NCBI GenBank assembly: GCA_027487435.1
Contig: JAIYDP010000495.1
Span: forward strand, 1 to 64,000
Source: Verrucomicrobiaceae bacterium
GTDB taxonomy: Bacteria; Verrucomicrobiota; Verrucomicrobiia; Verrucomicrobiales; Akkermansiaceae
Direction: 5' to 3'
DNA: 64,000 nucleotides
Shown here: in pieces, positions 7,328 to 14,939 of the stretch
Position numbering within the stretch: position 1 is the stretch's first letter
Layout: each line of letters starts with the position of its first letter
The notes under the pieces: generated by a model
What the model saw: only the letters and a program-made list of their open reading frames with translations
What the model was told of the DNA's origin: nothing
The model's database searches: none
Program-made: the position numbers and the translations under genes

Positions 7328-7672
7328 AGTAGCGGCGAGTCGCAGCTTGGCTACTCGCACCAGTTTCTTCCATCCGTGCTAATCCGCGCAATTTGACGAA
7401 GTCTTTAGCCATATCCAGTTCGTCCATGTCCGCTGCGCTACCGTTGTGGTTGACCATCTTCTTTCCCCTCACCCAATCGGCTTGGCTTGTGCGCACTTGA
7501 GCGAGTGGAGATCTAGGGAAAGCTGATGAGAGATGTCAGTTTTTGCGGTATGCGGTCGAGAATCGGCAGAGCTTCGGTTTTGTATTTGCGCACCAGACAT
7601 GCCCTTCTCCACACTGATTCGCCATCCTGTTGTCATCAGCAGAGAGCAGCCGCCAGAGCAATCCCAGCCCAA
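7328..7672 (+). other. Cassette L13: diverged second copy of gene-less cassette L7
   Basis: It starts GTTCGCAAGTAG like L7 and stays similar along its length, except for an extra stretch of about 50 bases near 7393-7443. No convincing gene is present. Both copies preserve the same overlapping small frames, which may reflect recent duplication rather than coding. Confidence 0.5.
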
Positions 7673-7715
7673 TGCGAACAAGACGCTCCATCCGACGGCG
7701 GAAAACGTTTTGTTT
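7673..7715 (+). other. Half attC site L14 (array end, truncated in the loop)
   Basis: TGCGAAC (7673-7679) and the left arm match attC L7 through GTTTTGTTT, then identity stops at 7715/7716. The right arm and R' are missing. This is the inner end of the left array. Confidence 0.8.
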
Positions 7716-7996
7716 CTCCGGGGTCATCTCCGGGGTCAGTCTTCGCGCGGTAACATTTTGAATTTATGTTAGCCTAACAGACCATTCATTTCACAATGAA
7801 AAATGGAGAATTTTAGAGAAGAAAATCGATACGACAAAGCAGGCCACCGCACCTATGCCGAATACGAAGACAACGTAAGCGTCCTAAATTTATCCCCTCT
7901 AGTGCGGCGGGTGTGGGGCGATTGGGGCGCGGGCTTGGCGCTCGGCGGCGTTATACTTCGGATTTCGGGATAACCCCGCAGCCGAGAATCAACGAC
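7716..7996. other. Junction between left array and core block
   Basis: It opens with an 11-base direct repeat (CTCCGGGGTCA at 7716 and 7728) followed by CTTCGCGCGG, a kind of sequence I associate with REP/Y1-transposase neighbourhoods; no transposase is present. GTTAGCCTAAC occurs at about 7767-7777. A 56-codon frame (7803-7973, MENFREENRYDKAGHRTYAE at its start) could be a gene fragment but has no support. Confidence 0.4.
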
Positions 7997-8578
7997 TCAA
8001 ACGGGAAACCAACTTGGCTCCTGGCCCAGCAACCACTTGATGTTGCAGCCACAGGCCGCTTGCGTCACTTCGGGAGCAGGTTCGCCACGCAACATCGCGT
8101 CCAGCGCCTGCTGCAAGGTATCACCCGTAGCCACTTGATCACTTTTTGGGCGGGTATCATCAAACTGCCCAGCATAGTAGAGCCGACCCTCAGCATTGAG
8201 CAGGAAAAAATCTGGAGTGCATGCCGCAGCATACGCCTTCGCTACCGATTGATCCGCATCGATCAAATACGGAAAATCCCAACCATACTTTTCCGCAAAG
8301 CCCGGCATACATTCCGGCCCGTCCTGCGGAAAAGCTGCCAAATCATTCGAGACGATTGCTACCGTATTTACCCCACGTGCTGCGGCGCTTTTGGCCCAAG
8401 CACCAAGACTTGCAGCAACATGGATCACATACGGACAGTGATTGCAGGCAAAGCAGACGAGCAAACCGCCTGCCCCAAGCAGCTCGGGAAATTGATGGAA
8501 CGCACCGCCTGCATCAGGCAAAGAAAACTCTGGAGCCAACGCTCCCGTTTGTAACACAAATGTTGATTCGACTCTCAT
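7997..8578 (-). CDS. Thioredoxin-like / AhpC-TSA family protein
   Basis: 193 residues with the thioredoxin fold of the peroxiredoxin/TlpA kind. The redox motif CNHC is at about residues 45-48, followed by PYV, as in a common single-domain 'thioredoxin family protein' group; TPDFFLLNAEGRLYYAGQFDD carries the cis-Pro region. It has no signal peptide, so it is probably cytosolic. It is expected to reduce disulfides or peroxides; the partner is unknown. It is the first core gene after the array junction. Confidence 0.85.
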   Translation of the reverse strand: MRVESTFVLQTGALAPEFSLPDAGGAFHQFPELLGAGGLLVCFACNHCPYVIHVAASLGAWAKSAAARGVNTVAIVSNDLAAFPQDGPECMPGFAEKYGWDFPYLIDADQSVAKAYAAACTPDFFLLNAEGRLYYAGQFDDTRPKSDQVATGDTLQQALDAMLRGEPAPEVTQAACGCNIKWLLGQEPSWFPV

Positions 8579-8599
8579 AAATTAGGGATGGATTCTCCG

Positions 8600-9493
8600 T
8601 TATTGTTGCGGACGTTCCAGAGCCCAACGTAGCAGATTTTCAGAATCTTTCCAAACATTCTTGGTGTTAGATTTTAGCACCACCACGATCGCCGAACGAT
8701 TTCCCAACTCCCCTGTGCAAACCAAACACCTTCCAGCAGCATTCGTTGTCCCTGTCTTCATCCCATTACAATAGGGTAGGGTTTTTAAGACCTTATTCGT
8801 ATTTTCTAACTCAACCGTCCGCCCCGAATTGTAGGTGAACGTCATCGTCTGTGTGGCAATGAACGAACGCAGCAACGGCGAACGATACGCCTGACGTGCG
8901 GCAATCGCCATGTCTCGCGCTGTAGAAAACTGCGCCTTCTCGGTCAAGCCATGAGGATTCGCAAAACGGGAATTTCGCATCCCTAACTTCTCGCAATACG
9001 CATTCATTTGCTCACAAAATGCCTCCTGAGATCCGGCAACGTCCCTAGCCAATGCCCGCGCGACATCGTTTGCACTCTTCACCATCAAGACCTTCACCAA
9101 TTCGCGACGCGTATATTCCTCCCCTGCTTGCAAGTTCAGCTTCGTCGGCTCTACCAGCCCGTCCGATGCTTCAATTTTCACCTTCTTATCAATGTCACCA
9201 CCTTCCAGCACGCAAAGAGCCGTAAGAATTTTCTGCGTCGATGCCACCTGTCGCGGTTGATCCGCCTGCTTGGCAAACAATACCCGCCCCGAGCCGATAT
9301 CGATGACGATCGCCGACTCGGCAAAAACCGCAGGCGGCGGCGTCACAGGAATCGCTCCAGGCAAAGGATTCGGCGTAACACGTATCGCCTTCTGACCAGA
9401 GGACGGAGCCTGCCTGGGATTCCCGCCACAAGACACGACCCCTAACGACAACAAAGCAACAATCGCAGTAAAAACAGAAAATCGATATTTCAT
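8600..9493 (-). CDS. D-alanyl-D-alanine carboxypeptidase (peptidase S11), lipoprotein
   Basis: 297 residues from the ATG at 9493; the frame extends to 9631 but lacks a signal there. A lipobox (LGVVSC, Cys22) indicates lipid anchoring. The three active-site motifs of penicillin-binding S11 enzymes are present: STQK (85-88), SAN (140-142) and KTG (246-248). It trims the terminal D-Ala from peptidoglycan pentapeptides in the periplasm. The usual C-terminal PBP5 domain is absent, so this is a short S11 form. Confidence 0.9.
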   Translation of the reverse strand: MKYRFSVFTAIVALLSLGVVSCGGNPRQAPSSGQKAIRVTPNPLPGAIPVTPPPAVFAESAIVIDIGSGRVLFAKQADQPRQVASTQKILTALCVLEGGDIDKKVKIEASDGLVEPTKLNLQAGEEYTRRELVKVLMVKSANDVARALARDVAGSQEAFCEQMNAYCEKLGMRNSRFANPHGLTEKAQFSTARDMAIAARQAYRSPLLRSFIATQTMTFTYNSGRTVELENTNKVLKTLPYCNGMKTGTTNAAGRCLVCTGELGNRSAIVVVLKSNTKNVWKDSENLLRWALERPQQ

Positions 9494-9647
9494 CTGCGCC
9501 AAAACTAAAAGCAAAGCCGCCTCCAAGAAAAGCGAAAAACCCGCCAACTGCCATTTCCTGCCACTCCCCACTCCCGCCAACTTCTCACTTGCACATTCAG
9601 CAATCCCGTCGCAAGTTACCGCGCAACACATAACTTACGATAACACC

Positions 9648-10280
9648 ATGCCACAATCCACACTACCCGCCCTCGGTTACGACTACAACGCCCTCGAACC
9701 ACACATCGATGCTCGCACCATGGAAATCCACCATAGCAAGCATCACCAAGCCTACATCACCAACCTCAACAACGCCGTCGCTGGCAAAGCAGGTATCGAA
9801 GACAAATCCGCTATGGATCTGATCACCGACCTTGCATCCGTGCCAGAAGACATCCGCGGTGCCGTCCGCAACAACGCGGGTGGCCACATCAATCACAGTC
9901 ACTTCTGGGAGATCATCGCTCCAGGCGGTGCCTCCGCACCATCTGGCGATCTCGCTGCCGCCATTGATGCTGCCTTTGGATCGTTTGATGCCTTCAAGGA
10001 AGCTTTTGCCAAGGCAGGTGCCACACGTTTCGGCTCCGGCTGGGCATGGCTCGTGGTCAAAGCAGACAAAACCCTCGCCGTCACCTCCACACCAAATCAA
10101 GACAATCCACTCATGGGCGCCGCAGCAGCTTGCTGTGGTTCCACCCCCATCCTTGGACTCGATGTCTGGGAGCACGCCTATTACCTCAATTACCAAAATC
10201 GCCGCCCTGATTACATCAGTGCTTTCTGGGCTGTCGTCAACTGGGATAAAGTTGCAGCACTCTTTGCTGCTGCAAAATAA
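9648..10280 (+). CDS. sodA: Superoxide dismutase (Mn/Fe family)
   Basis: 210 residues, converting superoxide to peroxide and oxygen. Metal ligands are visible: His28 in MEIHHSKHH, His83 in [10 protein letters not shown], and Asp172 and His176 in LDVWEHAYY. The GGHINHS and STPNQDNPL segments favour the manganese type, but iron or cambialistic use cannot be excluded. No signal peptide, so cytosolic. It is divergent from the carboxypeptidase gene (154 bp apart) and followed by a strong terminator. Confidence 0.95.
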   Translation: MPQSTLPALGYDYNALEPHIDARTMEIHHSKHHQAYITNLNNAVAGKAGIEDKSAMDLITDLASVPEDIRGAVRNNAGGHINHSHFWEIIAPGGASAPSGDLAAAIDAAFGSFDAFKEAFAKAGATRFGSGWAWLVVKADKTLAVTSTPNQDNPLMGAAAACCGSTPILGLDVWEHAYYLNYQNRRPDYISAFWAVVNWDKVAALFAAAK

Positions 10281-10311
10281 GGCTATCTCGCCCACGCGTG
10301 ATTTCCGATGC

Positions 10312-10350
10312 AAAACGGACGATCTGCTGCAGATCGTCCGTTTTTCGTTT
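10312..10350 (+). terminator. Rho-independent terminator after sod
   Basis: The stem AACGGACGATCT/AGATCGTCCGTT with loop GCTGC is followed by a T-rich run (TTTTTCGTTTTT). Confidence 0.9.
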
Positions 10351-10438
10351 TTCTGCAACCCCGGCCAGTTGCCGCTAGAGCTTGACACTCAGCGTCATCT
10401 CAGCCCATGCTCTTGCCAACAACAAACACAGCGAATTC

Positions 10439-11290
10439 ATGAGCCAAGACGATCCTCCGAGTGACGAACTGAAAATCCCCTTCCTGCCCAATCTCATGAC
10501 CGCAGGAAATCTCTGCTGTGGCTTCCTTGCCGTGCTTTGGATTTTCTATGGCCTCATCGAAACATCACAAGACCCGCGCAACTTCCTGCTTGGCAAAAAG
10601 CATTACGAAATCGCCATTCTCTTCATCTTTGGTTCCTGCGTTTTTGATTTGCTCGATGGCCGCATGGCACGTCTCACCGGACAAGACTCCCCCTTTGGTC
10701 GTGAATTTGACTCGCTTGCCGACATCATCTCCTTCGGTATGGCACCCGCCATGCTACTCGCCAAAGCGGTTCTGTTCGAGCTTCCCAACAACGTCGGCTG
10801 GGGCATAGCCATGCTTTACCTGCTCTGCGGTGCCATGCGTCTTGCTCGTTTCAATTGCCTCGCCGTCATGCCGAAAAAACCCACGGATCATGGCGACTTC
10901 GTCGGCATACCCATCCCCATGGCCGCGGGATTCATCGCCTCACTCACCATGTTGCTGATTCACAACTACGAGAGCGACAAAAACCTCGGCGGCTGGAAAT
11001 ATGTGCTCGCAGCTGCTATGCTGCTCCTCTCCTTCTTAATGATGAGTAAAATCCGTTACCCCAGCTTCAAAAAAATCGATTTTCGTGCTCGTTCTTCTAT
11101 TTATACCCTAATGGCTGCCGCCTTCGCCATGATCTTGATCGTTGCCTATCGCTACCATGCTCCCGTCGTCTTGTTCTCCGCCTACCTCATCTATGGCTTC
11201 GTCAGACCATGGATCTCCAAACGCTGGAAGCGCGACATTGAATGGGAAAATGAAGACGATGAAGACCCAGCACCGACCCAACAGCCATGA
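10439..11290 (+). CDS. pssA: CDP-diacylglycerol-serine O-phosphatidyltransferase
   Basis: 283 residues. The CDP-alcohol phosphatidyltransferase signature D-G-x2-A-R-x8-G-x3-D-x3-D is read as DGRMARLTGQDSPFGREFDSLAD near residue 75. It has several membrane helices and a charged, acidic C-terminus. It makes phosphatidylserine, the precursor of phosphatidylethanolamine. The ATG at 10439 is chosen because the longer frame to 10382 is not conserved-looking. It overlaps pth by 4 bases (ATGA), so the two are translationally coupled. Confidence 0.88.
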   Translation: MSQDDPPSDELKIPFLPNLMTAGNLCCGFLAVLWIFYGLIETSQDPRNFLLGKKHYEIAILFIFGSCVFDLLDGRMARLTGQDSPFGREFDSLADIISFGMAPAMLLAKAVLFELPNNVGWGIAMLYLLCGAMRLARFNCLAVMPKKPTDHGDFVGIPIPMAAGFIASLTMLLIHNYESDKNLGGWKYVLAAAMLLLSFLMMSKIRYPSFKKIDFRARSSIYTLMAAAFAMILIVAYRYHAPVVLFSAYLIYGFVRPWISKRWKRDIEWENEDDEDPAPTQQP

Positions 11291-11871
11291 GCGAAATCAA
11301 ACTCATCGTCGGACTTGGTAACCCAGGCCGAGAATATGAACGCACTCGCCACAACGTTGGTTTCATGCTGCTCGACCTGCTCACCCAACGACACGGCACG
11401 CATTTTGAGCACTTTGCCAAATGGGAAGCCCACATCGCCAAATGGCCAAATTCCTCCATTCTCCTCGCCAAACCTCAGACTTTCATGAACCTCAGCGGGC
11501 GCTCCATCGGCAAAATTCTCCGCTATTTCAAATGGGAACCTCAGCACTGTCTCGTCGTTTATGACGATGTCAGCCTCCCTCTCGGACGTCTCAGGCTCCG
11601 TGAAAAAGGCGGCGCCGGTGGGCACAATGGCATCAAATCTCTCATCGAACATTTCAGCACCGATGCCTTTCCCCGCCTCAAAATCGGCATCGGCCAAGCC
11701 GAGGCCAACTCCATGACCGGACACGTTCTCGGCAAATTCTCCGAGTCCGAACAAGAAAGTTTGCAAAACATGCTTGCCACAGCCGCAAATGCCGTGCAAG
11801 ATTGCCTCTCCCGAGGTCTATCAGACGCAGCGAACATCTACAACACTGCATCACCTAGCACCCCGTCCTAA
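11287..11871 (+). CDS. pth: Peptidyl-tRNA hydrolase
   Basis: 194 residues. Family motifs: IVGLGNPGREYERTRHNVGF at the N-terminus with the catalytic His of RHNVGF, KPQTFMNLSG, and YDDVSLPLGRLRLREKGGAGGHNG. It releases peptides from peptidyl-tRNA that dropped off the ribosome. It overlaps pssA and is followed 42 bases later by rpsF. Confidence 0.95.
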   Translation: MSEIKLIVGLGNPGREYERTRHNVGFMLLDLLTQRHGTHFEHFAKWEAHIAKWPNSSILLAKPQTFMNLSGRSIGKILRYFKWEPQHCLVVYDDVSLPLGRLRLREKGGAGGHNGIKSLIEHFSTDAFPRLKIGIGQAEANSMTGHVLGKFSESEQESLQNMLATAANAVQDCLSRGLSDAANIYNTASPSTPS

Positions 11872-11913
11872 TCGATCACACAACCAATTAACATCTACCC
11901 TCCTGAACTTATT

Positions 11914-12198
11914 ATGAGCAGAAACTACGAAGGAATTGTCATTCTCAACACCAAAGGCGCGGACGGCGGTGTCGAAGAACTCATCGGTGCAGTCACCAAA
12001 GACATCGAATCAGAAGGCGCGAAAGTTGCCGACGTAACGGACATGGGCCGCCGCAAATTTGCCTATCCCTCCAATCACCTTGACTCCGGTCACTACCTGA
12101 ATTTCTCCGTAGTAGCTGAGCCATCCAGCATCGAAAAAATCAAAGGACGCCTCCGCCTCAACGGCCACGTCCACATGCAATACTTCCAACGCATCTAA
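11914..12198 (+). CDS. rpsF: 30S ribosomal protein S6
   Basis: 94 residues, the typical length. It starts NYEGIVILNT and contains DMGRRKFAYPSNHLDSGHYLNFSVVAEPSSIEKI, the S6 core that binds S18 in the 30S platform. It is in the usual order before ssb, but no rpsR follows in this window. Confidence 0.95.
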   Translation: MSRNYEGIVILNTKGADGGVEELIGAVTKDIESEGAKVADVTDMGRRKFAYPSNHLDSGHYLNFSVVAEPSSIEKIKGRLRLNGHVHMQYFQRI

Positions 12199-12270
12199 TC
12201 GAAGTAAGCATTTTCCGTAGTTAGCGCTCCTTTTACGAGGAGCCATAGAGTTTGATAACCCTACAACGAC

Positions 12271-12738
12271 ATGGCCAATCTCAACAAAGTCTTGTTACTC
12301 GGCAACCTCACCAGAGACCCCGAACTCCGCTACACGCCGAAAGGCACCGCTGTGGCAGATATTGGGCTCGCCATCAACCGCATCTGGAACAACGAGCAAA
12401 ATCAAAGGCAGGAAGAAACCACCTTCGTTGATATCACCCTCTGGGGACGCCAAGCGGAAATTGCGCAACAGTATCTTACCAAAGGCCGGGGTGTCTTTAT
12501 TGAAGGCCGTCTTCAAATGGACACGTGGGAAGACAAAGCCTCTGGCCAAAAACGCAGCAAACTCAAGGTCGTAGCAGAAAACCTGCAATTCATGCCCGAC
12601 AGCAAAGGCGGAGCAGGAGGCACCGTTCCCGCAAACCCTGGTTCGAGCGCCCCTCGACAACTGTCTGCCCCATCCGGACCCATCGGCGGCACCATCTCAG
12701 AAGGTCGCTTCGACGAAGAAGACGAAATCCCCTTCTGA
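12271..12738 (+). CDS. ssb: Single-stranded DNA-binding protein
   Basis: 155 residues: an OB-fold N-terminus (NKVLLLGNLTRDPELRYTPKG, FVDITLWGRQAEIAQQYLTKG), a Gly/Pro-rich linker, and the acidic tip DEEDEIPF that recruits partner proteins. It binds ssDNA during replication and repair. Integrase-type recombination also proceeds through ssDNA, but ssb here is a normal rpsF-linked housekeeping copy. Confidence 0.95.
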   Translation: MANLNKVLLLGNLTRDPELRYTPKGTAVADIGLAINRIWNNEQNQRQEETTFVDITLWGRQAEIAQQYLTKGRGVFIEGRLQMDTWEDKASGQKRSKLKVVAENLQFMPDSKGGAGGTVPANPGSSAPRQLSAPSGPIGGTISEGRFDEEDEIPF

Positions 12739-12856
12739 TCAAAGCCACTCGTCCCATAAAATGGGCCGTTGCGACAACCCAGATCTCCTCGCATTCCGCA
12801 GATTTGCACTTACGACTTCTGCGCGAATTTAGATCGAGTCGTTACAGGATCGCAAA

Positions 12857-12892
12857 TCGTTGCTGTGGCGGGAGGAGCAGCCACAGCAACGA
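12857..12892 (+). terminator. Strong stem-loop downstream of ssb
   Basis: The 13-bp perfect stem TCGTTGCTGTGGC/GCCACAGCAACGA has a 10-base loop. No T-run follows, so it may be a pause or processing structure rather than a classical terminator. Confidence 0.55.
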
Positions 12893-12926
12893 ATGCTAAC
12901 CAAAAATCTGGCTCAGTGATGTGTCA

Positions 12927-13199
12927 TCACTCCACAACGGTTGGGCGACATGCTTTCTTCCAGCGCAGGGAATGCTCGCGCAACTGCCGCGCCAAAGCGA
13001 GACTGCCGAAGCATAGGATGAGACTGCCGCAAGCCAAAAGGCCGAGCGCTACAGCTCGATCAAAGAATACGAGGGAAAGTAGCCCCGCGCCGATTAACAT
13101 AAGCCCTCCCAGTGATAAACCTGTAGGAATAGCAAGGGAAAGTCCGTTTGCTACGCGTGCGCTCCATTTGACGATATGATTGTATGTGTCTTGATTCAT
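12927..13199 (-). CDS. Small membrane protein, unknown
   Basis: About 90 residues from the ATG at 13199 (the frame extends to 13223). Two hydrophobic segments, about residues 20-44 and 48-70, with a basic C-terminus. The family is not recognised. It is convergent with ssb. Confidence 0.5.
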   Translation of the reverse strand: MNQDTYNHIVKWSARVANGLSLAIPTGLSLGGLMLIGAGLLSLVFFDRAVALGLLACGSLILCFGSLALARQLREHSLRWKKACRPTVVE

Positions 13200-13429
13200 G
13201 ACGAGAGAAGCATCACACACCATGATGAAAGCCGTATGAAGTGTCTGTGAAAATTGAGTGAATCCCTCGACCTCTGGATTCTGGCTTTATGAAAGAAAGC
13301 GCCAAGAAGTTGCTGCTAGGCTTTGATGAGCAGGGCGTTTCATGCCTTGCGCGGCAATTGTTGTATCATAAATAATCACAATTCGTTGAAAATAACGATG
13401 CTACGGCGCGTATCTTTTCGAGCAATTTC

Positions 13430-14932
13430 ATGAACACTTTCCCAGGACATTTATTGATCTTTCGTAGCATCGCAGCATCTTCCTGCCTTACGCTCGTTAT
13501 CGCCGCAGAGGTGGAGGCACCAGCGAAGGCTGCCTACCCACGTCCGTTTTCTCGACCTTCTTCGATGAGGAAAGACTATAATACCTGGGGCGATGCCAAA
13601 GGGCCCGATGTCGGCGAAACCGCAGTGGACATCAGCCGCCTGCCTTCGCGTGTCGATAACTCGACCCGTCCGCAGTTCCCGCCAATCTACAGACAAAAAG
13701 GTGGCGCTTGTGGTCAGTTTACTGCGATTGCCTCGATCTTCACCTACGAAATGAATGTCCTCAATGGTACGGTCGCCAACACTACTGCGACACAATTTCC
13801 CGCCGATTTCTCCTGGAACATGTGCAATGCGGCTGACAGTGCCCAAGGATCAGAAGCCCATCATGGTTGGGAAGTCGCCAAGCTGAACGGCATCCCTACA
13901 GTCCAATCCTACGGACGCGTGGAAGGAGACAAAGACAAGATCGGTCGTTGGGCTAACGGTTACAACATCTGGCGTGAAGCCATGGAGTATCGCGTCGCTG
14001 GTTATCGCTACACTCCGACAGCCACTGCATCACAGATTAACGAAGCCCGAGGCTGGCTTTTTGATCGCAACCAACCTCAAGCAGGCAAAGAACCCATCGG
14101 TGGATTGCTGGCGCTAGACGGTCGCATGGGCGAACTCAAAAAAGTCACCAGAACCATCGCAGAGGGAGAATACCTGGCGGGCGAGGACCTGTGGATTCGT
14201 TGGGGGCCGAGTGGATACGGACACGGCATCACCTGTGCGGGATACGATGACAAAGTCGGGTTCGATGTAAATGAAGACGGAAAAATCACCAACGACATCG
14301 ATATCAACGGCGACGGCAAAGTCACCCTTGCCGATTGGGAACGCGGTGCCTTCATCGTAGTCAACTCATGGGGTAAGGACTGGTCCAAGGATGGTAGAAT
14401 TTACTTGCTCTACAGTGCCATGGTCGATCCCACTTGGGAGCGAGGAAATTACCTCGGGCGCATCGAGGTTGCACGACATCTCCCCCAAACAACCTTGAAA
14501 CTGAAGGTAACTTGCAGCAAGCGCTCCGATCTCCGTTTAACGATCGGCGTCGCTGGCGATAAAAATGCCACGGCACCCGAACACGAATTCACCCCACAAG
14601 TCCTCAATGGCTGGCCTCTCTTCGGGAAGAATCGTAAGGACAACGTCGGCGACGTCCCCCTTGCCGGCCCTAGCGACGATACTCCGCTAGAACTCGGCAT
14701 TGATCTCACGCCCTTGCTAGAAAAATTAGGCTCGGATGGCAAAGGAAAAGGCCGCCTATTTCTTCGCTTTGCCACTGCCGAAAAAAGCGATGCAAGCGGA
14801 ACGCTTCAAACCTGCGCGATCCGCCACTATGATGAAAAAGGTGCCTTCCTCCGCGAATCAAGCATCGACATCAAAGACGGAGCCTTCGGCCAAACGCCGC
14901 TCGCTCTAGAACGACTGATCACTGATCACTGA
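13430..14932 (+). CDS. Secreted papain-like cysteine peptidase with inserted EF-hand loops
   Basis: 500 residues. A signal peptide (about 1-26) is followed by a C1-type peptidase: oxyanion Gln89 and nucleophile Cys94 in YRQKGGACGQF, His265 in YGHGITCAGYDD and Asn312 in VVNSWGKDW. Between His and Asn are two dockerin-like calcium loops (279-290 DVNEDGKITNDI and 291-304 DINGDGKVTLAD). The C-terminal 170 residues form a separate beta-rich region. It is probably an extracytoplasmic protease needing calcium; the substrate is unknown. The stop codon sits in a short tandem GATCACT repeat. Confidence 0.85.
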   Translation: MNTFPGHLLIFRSIAASSCLTLVIAAEVEAPAKAAYPRPFSRPSSMRKDYNTWGDAKGPDVGETAVDISRLPSRVDNSTRPQFPPIYRQKGGACGQFTAIASIFTYEMNVLNGTVANTTATQFPADFSWNMCNAADSAQGSEAHHGWEVAKLNGIPTVQSYGRVEGDKDKIGRWANGYNIWREAMEYRVAGYRYTPTATASQINEARGWLFDRNQPQAGKEPIGGLLALDGRMGELKKVTRTIAEGEYLAGEDLWIRWGPSGYGHGITCAGYDDKVGFDVNEDGKITNDIDINGDGKVTLADWERGAFIVVNSWGKDWSKDGRIYLLYSAMVDPTWERGNYLGRIEVARHLPQTTLKLKVTCSKRSDLRLTIGVAGDKNATAPEHEFTPQVLNGWPLFGKNRKDNVGDVPLAGPSDDTPLELGIDLTPLLEKLGSDGKGKGRLFLRFATAEKSDASGTLQTCAIRHYDEKGAFLRESSIDIKDGAFGQTPLALERLITDH

Positions 14933-14939
14933 TCACTTT

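Larger units (their letters stand above)
1..7715 (+). mobile_element. Left integron gene-cassette array (integrase-less in window)
   Basis: About 13 cassettes, all read rightward, are separated by attC-like palindromes L0-L14. The array is already running at base 1, so its attI end, and possibly an integrase, lies to the left. It stops abruptly in half site L14 at 7715. There is no tyrosine recombinase gene here, so by the usual naming it is a cluster of attC sites lacking integrase, unless intI lies upstream. Cassettes are about 300-1000 bp, mostly one gene each, with little intergenic space. Confidence 0.9.

Noticed and set aside
7767-7777. GTTAGCCTAAC as an attI core
   Set aside because: It resembles a GTTRRRY/RYYYAAC pair, but it lies beyond the truncated end of the array, has no arms, and no cassette starts from it.
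14914-14936. GATCACT triple repeat at the end of the peptidase gene as a regulatory site
   Set aside because: Three copies of a 7-base unit at a stop codon are easily explained by slippage; no further signal.
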